From positions 1-34,525 of the forward strand of contig JAQXDZ010000101.1 in assembly GCA_029251085.1 (NCBI GenBank): a stretch of 34,525 bases of DNA. Reading direction: 5' to 3'. This DNA comes from Mariniblastus sp. GTDB lineage: Bacteria > Planctomycetota > Planctomycetia > Pirellulales > Pirellulaceae. Below, in pieces: positions 27,085 to 34,525 of the stretch. Position 1 is the first letter of the stretch, and each line of letters starts with the position of its first letter. The notes beneath the pieces are model-generated. The model worked only from the letters and a program-made list of their open reading frames with translations, was not told the DNA's origin and ran no database searches. Both the position numbers and the translations under genes were made by a program.

Positions 27085-28728
27085 GTGCACTCGATTATCC
27101 ACCTAATTCTGATTCCCATTTCGGTCTTTTGCGTTCTCGCTGCTAACGCAAACGGGCAACAGAGTTCTGATGATATGTCGAAGAACCTAACCAAGTACGT
27201 AAAAGTAAAACTGGAGGCCGATCTCAGCCACCTTTCCGCCAACCAAAAGAAGATGATTCCATTACTAATTGAAGCTGCTTCCGAAATGGATAAAGCTTTC
27301 TGGAAGCAAGCCTATGGAGACCCGACGGAACTCAATCGCACTGTTAAATCTGAGGCCCTGAAAAAGCATATTCAAATCAACTACGGCCCTTGGGAGCGAC
27401 TACAGGAAAACCGTCCGTTCATCTCAGGTCAAAGCCCCAAACCGCTGGGATCTAATTTCTATCCGAGTGACATGAGCAAAGATGAATTCGAAACTGCCGT
27501 CGCAGCTTCCCCGGATCTTAAGAATTTGTACACCATGGTACGCAGAAACCCTAAGACAAAGGAACTATACTCCATTCCCTACAGCGACTACTTTCAAACA
27601 GAATTTAAAGCAGCCGCAGCCAAGTTACGGGAAGCTGCCGACCTCGCCGAAGACGATGGATTTAAGGCTTACCTGCTGGCAAGAAGCGAAGCACTTTTAA
27701 GCAACCAATACCAGCCGAGTGACTTTGCCTGGATGGAAATGAAAACAAATGATATCGATATTGTCATCGGCCCCATCGAAACTTACGAAGATCAACTTTA
27801 CGGCTACAAGGCCGCCTGTGAGAGTTATGTCCTTATTAAAGATCTGTCCTGGAGCGAACGGCTGACCAAATACGCAGCCATGTTACCTGAGCTCCAAAAA
27901 GGACTACCCGTCGCTGACAAATACAAACAGGAGACTCCCGGCACTAACTCTGACCTCAATGCATATGACGTTATTTTTTATGCCGGCGATTGCAATTCTG
28001 GATCTAAAACAATTGCAATCAACCTACCCAACGATGAAGAAGTCCAACTTAAAAAAGGCTCCCGCCGCCTTCAGCTGAAAAATGCAATGCAAGCTAAATT
28101 CGATCAGATTCTCGTTCCGATTGCAGAACTGCTGATCGTTCCTGATCAACAAAAACATATCACGTTCAATGCATTTTTCTCCAACACAATGTTCCATGAA
28201 GTTGCCCATGGACTCGGAATTAAAAACACGATCACGGGCAAAGGAAGAGTTCGTGAAGCCCTTAGAGAAACTTCAAGTGCCCTCGAAGAAGGCAAAGCGG
28301 ACATTCTCGGACTCTACATGGTTTCCAAACTATTGGAAAACGGAGAAATCACAGAGGGCACCCTAGAAGACTACTACGTGACATTCATGGCGGGCATTTT
28401 CAGAAGCGTTCGCTTTGGTGCGAGCAGCGCCCACGGAAAAGCCAACATGATCCGCTTCAACTTCTTCAAAGAACGCGGTGCCTTTACCCGAAATGAGTCA
28501 GGTCAATATCGCGTCAATATGGACAAAATGAAACTAGCGATCGCACAACTGTCCGACCAAATCTTGCAACTCCAAGGCAATGGCGATTATGAAGCGGCTC
28601 GCAATTTTGCTGAAAAAAAGGGGTTTGTTGGAGAAATCCTAAAAGCGGATCTCGAGAGAGTCAATCAACGTGGAATCCCAACAGACATTGTCTTCGACCA
28701 GGGAATGAAAGCGTTAAACCTTAAATAG
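27085..28728 (+). CDS. Secreted M49-like (dipeptidyl peptidase III-like) zinc metallohydrolase
   Basis: The 547-residue product starts at GTG and has a signal peptide (LILIPISVFCVLAANANGQ, to about residue 25). The zinc-site motifs are FHEVAHGLG (His371, Glu372, His375) and, 29 residues downstream of Glu372, LEEGKADILGLY (Glu401/Glu402, Asp406). This matches the HExxH plus EExxAD arrangement of the M49-like group related to dipeptidyl peptidase III and to the C-terminal part of plant Nudix-M49 proteins. Classical DPP III has the longer HExxxH spacing. Other blocks are MTFMAGIFRSVRFG-like (FMAGIFRSVRFGASSAHG) and FFKERGAFT. It probably cleaves peptides or a related substrate outside the cytoplasm; the substrate is unknown. 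It converges on the DUF1571 gene with 19 bases between the stops and no terminator visible. Confidence 0.87.
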   Translation: MHSIIHLILIPISVFCVLAANANGQQSSDDMSKNLTKYVKVKLEADLSHLSANQKKMIPLLIEAASEMDKAFWKQAYGDPTELNRTVKSEALKKHIQINYGPWERLQENRPFISGQSPKPLGSNFYPSDMSKDEFETAVAASPDLKNLYTMVRRNPKTKELYSIPYSDYFQTEFKAAAAKLREAADLAEDDGFKAYLLARSEALLSNQYQPSDFAWMEMKTNDIDIVIGPIETYEDQLYGYKAACESYVLIKDLSWSERLTKYAAMLPELQKGLPVADKYKQETPGTNSDLNAYDVIFYAGDCNSGSKTIAINLPNDEEVQLKKGSRRLQLKNAMQAKFDQILVPIAELLIVPDQQKHITFNAFFSNTMFHEVAHGLGIKNTITGKGRVREALRETSSALEEGKADILGLYMVSKLLENGEITEGTLEDYYVTFMAGIFRSVRFGASSAHGKANMIRFNFFKERGAFTRNESGQYRVNMDKMKLAIAQLSDQILQLQGNGDYEAARNFAEKKGFVGEILKADLERVNQRGIPTDIVFDQGMKALNLK

Positions 28729-28747
28729 ATTCAAACAATCCCAAGCT

Positions 28748-29719
28748 CTACCACCCGGGATAGCCGTAATCCGGATTATCACAAGAGAATTCAACGTCCT
28801 TCAAACCAACATTCAGCTCGATCTGAGTGTAATAGTATCGCTCGATCAGCGGCGGTTCGTCAGACGGATTCTTGGGCCATCCATAACCCTCATAGGCAAC
28901 GGGAATGTTCCGCTCGTCGTCGATATAAATTCGTGCGATGTGGAACTGAAAATGATCGCGTTGCTGTGGATGAATCGCTTCCAGCATTGTGCAGATACAA
29001 CCATTGATATCGACTTGCCGATAAACGGTTACCTGACACTCTCCGTGTTCTCGATCTGCACGGCCAATTTCAGCCATTTTCACAATCAGGTTTCGGAAGC
29101 CAATCTCCCAGATAGGATACCGGTTTCCCTTCATCGCAATTGGGCCGCTGGGATCTAGATAGAATCGCTTAACATTCAGCAAGCCGGTCGTATGGGCAAT
29201 TAACTTCCCGTCATTTTCTCCCTCGATCCAAATTGCTTCTTGGCCAGCATTTTCTTCAGGTGAAAGAAACTTGGTATAGACAGAAAATGGAACCTCCGAT
29301 TCCCCCACTTGGCCCGCATGTCGAATCTTGACTTCAAGTTGCTTCTCCGGCTGAATTTCTCCAGCGAATTCAACCTGGCTGGTTAACCTCGCTCGATAGT
29401 CAACAATATTTTCGTCGATGAACTTGATGCTTCTGTCCGCAATCTCCAGCAACGGATCAAAAGGGTGCTCAGCTTCGTCAATCAACTGCTGGTTTATGTC
29501 AGCAGTAATTGCATTAGCAGGCAGGGCATAGTTTGACTCATTGCCACTGGTTTTAGATTCAGTGCTGACGACAACTGGCACGACCTGACTTTCGCCCCCG
29601 TCAACTACCGTCCATTGGCGAACGAACCAACCACCCGCTAAAACGACGACTAACGTGGCGACACCAATGGTCAGATAACGCTTCGAAGACCCTCTAAGTT
29701 CACGGGGTGTATTTCCCAT
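28748..29719 (-). CDS. DUF1571 membrane-anchored protein
   Basis: The product (323 residues from the ATG at 29719) has an N-terminal signal anchor (YLTIGVATLVVVLAGGWFV, about residues 15-35) and a C-terminal DUF1571 region. That region contains PFDPLLEIADRSIKFIDENI, DYRARLTSQ, VKIRHAG, VPFSVYTKFLSP, EAIWIEGENDGKLIAHTTG, FRNLIVKM, DHFQFHIARIYIDDERNIPV and YYYTQIELNVGL. DUF1571 proteins are common in planctomycetes and have an LolA-like beta-rich look, but no function is established. A TTG at 29734 would add five residues; the ATG seems more likely. It is the third gene of a minus-strand group: tex, a small unknown gene, and this one, with gaps of about 110 and 72 bases. Confidence 0.88.
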   Translation of the reverse strand: MGNTPRELRGSSKRYLTIGVATLVVVLAGGWFVRQWTVVDGGESQVVPVVVSTESKTSGNESNYALPANAITADINQQLIDEAEHPFDPLLEIADRSIKFIDENIVDYRARLTSQVEFAGEIQPEKQLEVKIRHAGQVGESEVPFSVYTKFLSPEENAGQEAIWIEGENDGKLIAHTTGLLNVKRFYLDPSGPIAMKGNRYPIWEIGFRNLIVKMAEIGRADREHGECQVTVYRQVDINGCICTMLEAIHPQQRDHFQFHIARIYIDDERNIPVAYEGYGWPKNPSDEPPLIERYYYTQIELNVGLKDVEFSCDNPDYGYPGW

Positions 29720-29791
29720 AGCACTCAAATCCAATCAACAAAATCAACTATGAAATCGGCGATCAATCGAAATCGGGAATCTAAAAAGAGT

Positions 29792-30274
29792 TCAACGTGT
29801 CGCAAATTGCTCAGCGAATTCTAACACCCACTTATCAATCTTCGCTTTAAAATCATCCTGACCAGCTTCTAGGACATCTTCAAAGTAGTTCCAATTAAAG
29901 ATTTCCTTATCCCGAATCGTGCCTTTTCCGGCGATATTAACGACATTAAATTCATTGGGGGGCCGCACGGTCAATTCGACCCGGCTAAAAAAAGAACCCG
30001 CGCGGCCGTCGGGGCCACGATCAATGTCGTTCCGAGAAACAGCACCGCCCCAACCCTTTGCACCGTAAATCGTTTCATAATCAAACCCCGGGAAGTGCTG
30101 TGCTAATTTCTTCAAGCAAGCTTCGATATGATCTGACAGATTCAAACGAAATTCGTTGTGCCGATTACGAATATCCTCTTTACTCGCCTCGACCTTCTTT
30201 TGAGCGTTAGCCCTCGCTGAAGTACGCTCTTGCCCTCGCTGAATCGCCCGCTGAAGTTTATCTTCAAATTCCAT
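29792..30274 (-). CDS. Conserved-looking hypothetical protein, 160 residues
   Basis: I do not recognise this protein. From the ATG at 30274 it has a charged, probably coiled-coil N-terminus (EFEDKLQRAIQRGQERTSAR and on to ANAQKKVEASKEDIRN) and then a compact globular part. That part contains HFPGFDYETIYGAKGWGGA, a strand-rich middle (FFSRVELTVRPPNEFNVVNI, AGKGTIRDKEIFNWNYFEDV) and a C-terminal helix (DDFKAKIDKWVLEFAEQFA). There is no signal peptide or membrane segment, so it is likely cytoplasmic. A TTG at 30301 would add nine residues. Its position between tex and the DUF1571 gene on the same strand suggests co-transcription, but nothing links their roles directly. Confidence 0.78.
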   Translation of the reverse strand: MEFEDKLQRAIQRGQERTSARANAQKKVEASKEDIRNRHNEFRLNLSDHIEACLKKLAQHFPGFDYETIYGAKGWGGAVSRNDIDRGPDGRAGSFFSRVELTVRPPNEFNVVNIAGKGTIRDKEIFNWNYFEDVLEAGQDDFKAKIDKWVLEFAEQFATR

Positions 30275-30384
30275 GAGTAATATATTCAGTCTACATTTCA
30301 ATTCAAAATAGAAAGCGTCAGCTTTGGAATGGCACCTAACTGCCGGACGCTACAACTTCAAAAACACTGCCTAGAAGGCTTTCA

Positions 30385-33300
30385 TTATTTTTGCCCGTCA
30401 GTCTTCTTTTCAGAATCCTGGGGAGTTTTATTAACGAATTGAGCCAAGTCAGAAAAAGACCGCATCGGTTCGTCACCCTTCAACATCTTGTCGGTAATCG
30501 GCTTAACCACTTTGGGCTTTGCTTTTTTCGCAAAGCTCTTTTTATTAAACGTGCCTTTGGCGTACCCGGGGCGATTGGTCGATCTCCCCTTCCCGCCACC
30601 ATACTTGCCGGGCTTTCTCGTGCCGGCAGGTGATGAACCCGACTGACGATCGGTCGCTCCACTCCTTGACTCACCCCGCGATTCCGCCGGCTTGCCACTT
30701 TTACCTCGACGACCGGAAGGCTTTTTGCTGCCAGGGCGAATCGCCGTCAATTTAACGCGACGACGCTCTGCATCAATTTCACTCACCCAAACTTTCAACA
30801 CATCGCCGACTGAAAAGAATCGATGGGGATCTTTAATAAAGTGATTCGATAGCTGGCTAACGTGAACTAACGAACTCTCGCCAAGTCCGATATCCACAAA
30901 GACCCCAAAATCAACAACATTGACAACCTGAGCATCAAGTTGCATTTCTGATTTTAAATCATCAACCTTAATGATCCCACGCCTGAAGATAGGTTTATTA
31001 ACCTTGTCTCGCGGATCCCACTGAGGGCGTTTGAGCGCAAGTAAAATATCTCTAACCAAAAGCCGGCCGGCAACATGCTGATCAGCAAGTGCCTGAACGT
31101 CGAGGTCATTGATCTTCTTTAAAAGTTCTTTGCGGTTGGCAGATCGTTTTTCTCGCTCCGCCTGCATCCGAACCATCGCAGCTTCCGCCTCAGATTTCTC
31201 CGCCTCAGATTTCTCCGCCTCAGGAATGCCCTCTGAAGGGTTTGCGGAAACCGTCCCTTCCAACGCAGCCCCACCTTGGTCGCCTTCAACGGAACCGGCT
31301 GGAACTTCAGCGGCAGGAACTTCAACTGCTGGAACTTCAACTGCTGGAACTTCAACTGCTGGAACTTCAACTGCTGGAGTCTCAACTGCTGGAGTCTCAA
31401 CAACTGGGGCTTCAACGACTGGATTTTCAACGACCGCAGCCAAAGCCCTCGCCTTTCCGTAGGCAATTTCCCGAGCAAAGAACTCTTCCATTGAGACGCC
31501 TATTCGGTCAAGCACATCGCTTGCGATGCCGTAACTCTCGGGGTGAATCGATGTGCAATCCAATGGAGAATCACCTCCGTGCACACGTAAAAAACCTGCC
31601 GCCTGAACGAAAGTCGCATCGCCAAAACCACTGACCTTCTTCAGGTCGTCGCGATTTTCAAATCTTCCGTGCTCCTGCCTGTACTCTACGACCCGCCGGG
31701 CGGTTAACGAATTCAAACCGGAGACGTATTTTAGTAACGAAGGGCTTGCCGTATTGACATCAACGCCAACTTGATTGACACAGAAACGCACGACTTCGTC
31801 AAGTGATTCGCTAAGGTGCTTAGCTTTTACATCGTGCTGATACATCCCCACGCCAATATTGGCAGGGCTAATCTTAACTAACTCCGACAGTGGATCTTGC
31901 AAACGCCGCCCGATTGATACCGCGCTTCGAATGGACGGCGACAACTCAGCGTGCTCGACTCGGCCAATCTCGCTGGTCGAATAAATACTGGCACCGGCCT
32001 CATTGACCATCGTGTAAGTTGTTTTAAATTCCTGCAGTTCGTCAGCAATTAAATCAGAAACCAACTGCTCCGTCTGACGACACGCGGCACCATTTCCAAT
32101 CGCGATCAAATCGACTTGATGTTGCTTCACCCAGACAGCCAGTTTTTGTTTGCTCTCATCGCGCCGAGTCTGATTCCCCACGACAAATACGTGCCCTGAA
32201 TCCAATAGATTCCCCGAAGCATCCAGCACAGCAACCGAACAACCTCGTTTAAAACCGGGGTCAATCGCCATTACTTTGCGATTTCTCATCGGAGGTTGCA
32301 ACAGCAGGTTCCGCAAGTTGTTAGCAAAGACTTCAACCGCGTGCTGCTCGGCTACCTCTGTCAATTCACGGCGTATTTCACGCTCTAGTCCCGGTTGGAT
32401 TAGGCGGCTCAGGGCGTCATTGGAACACTTGAGTAAAAATTCACGAAAAGGATGATCGGCCGGCACCAACAGGGAGTCTGCCATGGTCGTTAGAGCGTCG
32501 CCCTCGACTAATATTTTTACGCGGAGATTGCCTGATCTCTCCCCGCGATTAATCGCGAGAACGCGATGGTGAGGGAGTTGCTTGATCGGCTGGGCGAAAT
32601 CCTTGTAGTCCTTGAAAGGATCTTCAACCGGCTTCTTCTTTTTCTTCTTCTTTTTCTTCTTCTTCGGCTTGGCTGTCGATTCCGCACCCTCCGTTTCAAC
32701 AACCGAGGCAACCGCGTCTTCACTCACTGGCTTTACCGCCACATCCTTGCTGTCTTTTTCGCCGGGAGTTACTTCGTCGCTTGGCTTTGCCTCTTCATTC
32801 GCTGCCGCGTCTCCATTCGACGCTTGAACAACCGCTGCTTCCGAAGCCTCCGCTTCAACAGGCGAACCCTTGGCTACTTCCTCTTCCTCAACGACGGCGT
32901 CGCCCTGTTTGTCTTCTTGATTCTGACCGTTCTCATCAAGACCCTCAGACGCTGTTTCAACTGCCGGAGCCGCTTCAACCGCCGGCGCTGTTTCAACCGG
33001 CGTTGCTGTTTCAACCGGCGTTGCCTCTGAAACTGCCTTCAACGGAGTCGCACCTTCGACGGGTTGATCCGAATCAATTTTCGCCTGTTGCTTGCTCGTC
33101 TCTTGACTATCCTGTGGCTCACTCGTGGGCACGGTCTCATTGGTTGCCGCAGGCTCATTAGCGCCTGTCTCATTTGTCGCTGGCGTGACCGAATCCGGTT
33201 CGGACTTCTGCTCGGGCTTGACAATCGACTCCGCTGCGAGCTTTCCATCGGACCACATTATCCGCCGCAGTTTGCTCCGGAGTTCATCGTTCCCGCTGAA

Positions 33301-33852
33301 CTTCTCAGCTAATATATCCCCGACACCTTTGATAACATCGTCGACTGAATTCAATCCTTTATCGACCCGCACAAACTCAGTCGCTCGCGTGGCAATCTCG
33401 ACATCAGGAGAGTTCGCCTGCAAAATATCATCGGCCAGCGGCTCTAATCCTTGCTGTCTTGCTAAGGCCGCTCGGGACTGTTTTTGGGGCTTGAAGGGGA
33501 GGTACAAGTCCTCCAGCCGACGACTCGTCGTAGCCTTTTTTATTTGCAACGCCAGGTCTTCGGAGAGGTTGCCTTGCGAATCAATCGATTTCAGGACAAA
33601 TGTTTTTCTCTCAGCCAGTGCGCGAAGCTGTCCTACCCTCTGCTTGATCGCTAAAACCTGCTGCTCATTGAGCCCACCGGTCAAGTCTTTTCGGAAGCGG
33701 GTTACGAACGGGATCGTATTTCCGGCGTCCAGTAACTCGACGGTCTTTGCAATCTTCTCGGGTGGAAGTTTTAAATCCCGCGCTACAATGGAAAAATCAA
33801 TTTTCAAAGGATCACCTAACTGGTCATCCCCTTGTGTTGGAAGCTCTGGCAA
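30385..33852 (-). CDS. tex: Tex-type RNA-binding transcription accessory protein with large low-complexity insertions
   Basis: The 1155-residue product has all the Tex blocks: an N-terminal helical domain (residues about 18-210: VELLDAGNTIPFVTRFRKDL, TGGLNEQQVLAIKQRVGQLR, LYLPFKP), a YqgF/RNase H-like domain (VMAIDPGFKRGCSVAVLD, ASIYSTSEIGR), a helix-hairpin-helix part (NTASPSLLKYVSGLNSLTAR, FGDATFVQAAGFLRV) and a C-terminal S1 domain (VVNVVDFGVFVDIG, SSLVHVSQLS). Typical Tex is about 770 residues. The excess is a Ser/Thr/Ala/Glu-rich insert (about 220-396) ending in 11 consecutive lysines (397-407) just before DYKDF, a Pro/Val/Glu repeat insert (about 805-890) and a basic Gly/Lys/Ser C-terminal tail. 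Tex is implicated in nucleic-acid binding and transcription. The start is a TTG, with a stop seven codons upstream and no ATG available. Confidence 0.93.
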   Translation of the reverse strand: MPELPTQGDDQLGDPLKIDFSIVARDLKLPPEKIAKTVELLDAGNTIPFVTRFRKDLTGGLNEQQVLAIKQRVGQLRALAERKTFVLKSIDSQGNLSEDLALQIKKATTSRRLEDLYLPFKPQKQSRAALARQQGLEPLADDILQANSPDVEIATRATEFVRVDKGLNSVDDVIKGVGDILAEKFSGNDELRSKLRRIMWSDGKLAAESIVKPEQKSEPDSVTPATNETGANEPAATNETVPTSEPQDSQETSKQQAKIDSDQPVEGATPLKAVSEATPVETATPVETAPAVEAAPAVETASEGLDENGQNQEDKQGDAVVEEEEVAKGSPVEAEASEAAVVQASNGDAAANEEAKPSDEVTPGEKDSKDVAVKPVSEDAVASVVETEGAESTAKPKKKKKKKKKKKPVEDPFKDYKDFAQPIKQLPHHRVLAINRGERSGNLRVKILVEGDALTTMADSLLVPADHPFREFLLKCSNDALSRLIQPGLEREIRRELTEVAEQHAVEVFANNLRNLLLQPPMRNRKVMAIDPGFKRGCSVAVLDASGNLLDSGHVFVVGNQTRRDESKQKLAVWVKQHQVDLIAIGNGAACRQTEQLVSDLIADELQEFKTTYTMVNEAGASIYSTSEIGRVEHAELSPSIRSAVSIGRRLQDPLSELVKISPANIGVGMYQHDVKAKHLSESLDEVVRFCVNQVGVDVNTASPSLLKYVSGLNSLTARRVVEYRQEHGRFENRDDLKKVSGFGDATFVQAAGFLRVHGGDSPLDCTSIHPESYGIASDVLDRIGVSMEEFFAREIAYGKARALAAVVENPVVEAPVVETPAVETPAVEVPAVEVPAVEVPAVEVPAAEVPAGSVEGDQGGAALEGTVSANPSEGIPEAEKSEAEKSEAEAAMVRMQAEREKRSANRKELLKKINDLDVQALADQHVAGRLLVRDILLALKRPQWDPRDKVNKPIFRRGIIKVDDLKSEMQLDAQVVNVVDFGVFVDIGLGESSLVHVSQLSNHFIKDPHRFFSVGDVLKVWVSEIDAERRRVKLTAIRPGSKKPSGRRGKSGKPAESRGESRSGATDRQSGSSPAGTRKPGKYGGGKGRSTNRPGYAKGTFNKKSFAKKAKPKVVKPITDKMLKGDEPMRSFSDLAQFVNKTPQDSEKKTDGQK
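31190..31219. repeat. Two tandem 15-base units inside tex
   Basis: TCAGATTTCTCCGCC occurs twice in a row. On the coding strand each unit encodes five residues, giving the EAEKSEAEKSEAE stretch of the second Tex insertion. Nearby partial copies suggest replication slippage. Confidence 0.8.
31301..31435. repeat. Nine-unit 15-base minisatellite inside tex (PAVEV repeats)
   Basis: Nine back-to-back 15-base units cover this stretch. Four (31316-31375) are identical, GGAACTTCAACTGCT, and the flanking ones have diverged at a few positions. On the coding (minus) strand they encode five-residue repeats of the PAVEV/PAVET type. The period is a multiple of three, so changes in copy number keep the frame. 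Identical copies in the centre and diverged ones at the edges fit recent slippage expansion. Confidence 0.92.
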
Positions 33853-34292
33853 TCTCTTAATCCATAAAAAGTCTCAGAAATGGCACGTCTGCCATTAAGA
33901 ACGAATGACTTCAGTTTATCATGCCGAGCCAACCAATGAACAGGGGCAAATAGGACTTCGCACACGTTCTGCAAAATTCACAATCGACGGACCATTAAGT
34001 TCCGAAACACAAACTCGAAAACGAGCCAGTTGACCGTCCTCGGCTCATTCGCAGACCGCATCTCACCAAGCTCTCAGACTCCCCAAACCTCCTCAGCAGC
34101 GGTTTTACGCCTCGCTGCCGATCAAGGAGACGATTCACCGCAAATCGCTACAACCTGCACCACAGTCCCATCCTTGCTTCAGCCAGGCAGTGGAAAGGCG
34201 TTTTGCGTCCAACTTGGAGAGTTTTACCAGTTTGCACCCGTAAATAACCAACATTTTGATTAACCCCCGTAAACGCACTAGCCCACGATGCC
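33853..34292. other. 440-base divergent intergenic region
   Basis: This stretch separates the TTG start of tex (minus strand) from the flippase-like gene (plus strand). I see no convincing gene, tRNA or terminator. It should carry two divergent promoters, but I cannot assign them. A 77-codon open frame at 34030-34263 has no recognisable protein pattern and is treated as chance. Confidence 0.55.
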
Positions 34293-34525
34293 ATGGCAGC
34301 CGCAAACCCTAAAGCCGACCCTCAATTGCTCAAAAACGAACAAAAAGCCCCTGTAACGTTCGTTTCAGACTCAATCGCCATTGGTTTGGCATTTGCACTC
34401 GTCCTTACGATCAGCCAACGCGCCATCGGATTCGGACGTGGCCTGCTTTTCTGCCGCCTCATGTCGGACCAGCAACTCGGACAGTGGTCGATGGCGTGGA
34501 GCTATCTCATGCTCTTGGTCCCTTT
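34293..34525 (+). CDS. Polysaccharide/lipopolysaccharide flippase-like membrane protein (partial, 5' end only)
   Basis: An ATG at 34293 opens a frame that runs off the window end, at least 77 codons. After a polar start (MAAANPKADPQLLKNEQKAP) comes a first membrane helix (DSIAIGLAFALVLTISQRAI), then GFGRGLLFCRLMSDQQLGQW, then a second helix (AWSYLMLLVP). This helix, GxxRGxxFxRxLxxxxLGxW, helix pattern resembles the N-terminus of MOP-superfamily flippases (Wzx-like oligosaccharide exporters), where the first helices contain RxxxxxLGxxxxG. With most of the protein missing, this is a moderate call. If right, it would move lipid-linked sugars across the inner membrane. Confidence 0.6.
   Translation, partial: MAAANPKADPQLLKNEQKAPVTFVSDSIAIGLAFALVLTISQRAIGFGRGLLFCRLMSDQQLGQWSMAWSYLMLLVP

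Noticed and set aside
31301..31435. Regularly repeated units considered as a CRISPR array
   Set aside because: The units are 15 bases, directly adjacent with no spacers, and encode PAVEV repeats in frame within tex, so this is a coding minisatellite.
31109..31634. Plus-strand open frames rich in Thr/Ala/Gly/Ser or Leu/Gln repeats opposite tex
   Set aside because: They are antisense readings of the 15-base repeats in tex. Their periodic composition comes from the minisatellite, and they have no folds, starts or ribosome-binding sites of their own.
32566..33898. Long plus-strand open frames with Phe/Leu runs opposite the Tex N-terminal half
   Set aside because: They are mirror images of the lysine run and low-complexity insert on the coding strand. 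Tex domains on the minus strand explain this region.
34030..34263. 77-codon plus-strand open frame upstream of the flippase-like gene
   Set aside because: It has no recognisable motif, no ribosome-binding site and a polar composition without a domain pattern. It is best read as chance in an intergenic region.

Overview
This window looks like a piece of planctomycete chromosome, most likely from the Pirellulaceae/Rhodopirellula side (order Pirellulales). I infer this from gene families concentrated in that phylum: a DUF1549/DUF1553 protein followed by a twin-arginine DUF1501 protein, a very large Pirellula/Verrucomicrobium-type dehydrogenase with a C-terminal CxxCH haem domain, a DUF1571 protein, an exported protein opening with a LEPR-XLL motif, a Ser/Thr kinase fused to an FGE-like domain, and an Ftr-type methanopterin C1-transfer enzyme in a bacterium. 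Few genes have a clear Shine-Dalgarno, and several appear to start at TTG or GTG, so start calls are less certain than gene calls.

Layout. Positions 1-7899 are all on the minus strand: a PAS/AraC-type regulator cut by the window edge and overlapping pyrD, a ribosomal-protein-S1-like protein, a sialate O-acetylesterase-like exported protein, an RCK-linked ion channel, and Ftr. A plus-strand PlsC-type acyltransferase (8117-8854) converges, across a strong bidirectional terminator, on a minus-strand exported FKBP fusion (9013-10959). After a 508-base divergent intergenic region comes a plus-strand run, 11468-24957: DUF1549/1553, DUF1501, SGNH-propeller-HEAT-haem protein, tandem Cna-B-like exported protein, and transmembrane kinase/FGE fusion. 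Then follow uup (ABC-F) and a secreted M49-like metallohydrolase (plus strand). A minus-strand group holds tex, a small unknown protein and a DUF1571 protein. The start of a flippase-like membrane protein on the plus strand closes the window.

How the genes fit together. The informational genes (S1-like, Tex, Uup) and the metabolic genes (PyrD, PlsC, Ftr) look like ordinary chromosomal backbone. The 11468-24957 run is the most system-like part: two exported proteins with CxxCH motifs, a Tat-exported DUF1501 partner, an exported beta-sandwich protein and a membrane kinase that could sense the cell exterior. Its functional unity is inference. Recurrent oddities are hydrolase folds that seem to have lost catalytic residues (the sialate esterase-like protein and the SGNH domain of the haem protein), a channel pore without the TVGYG potassium filter, and long repetitive low-complexity insertions inside Tex. 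I see no CRISPR array, transposase, tRNA or rRNA gene.
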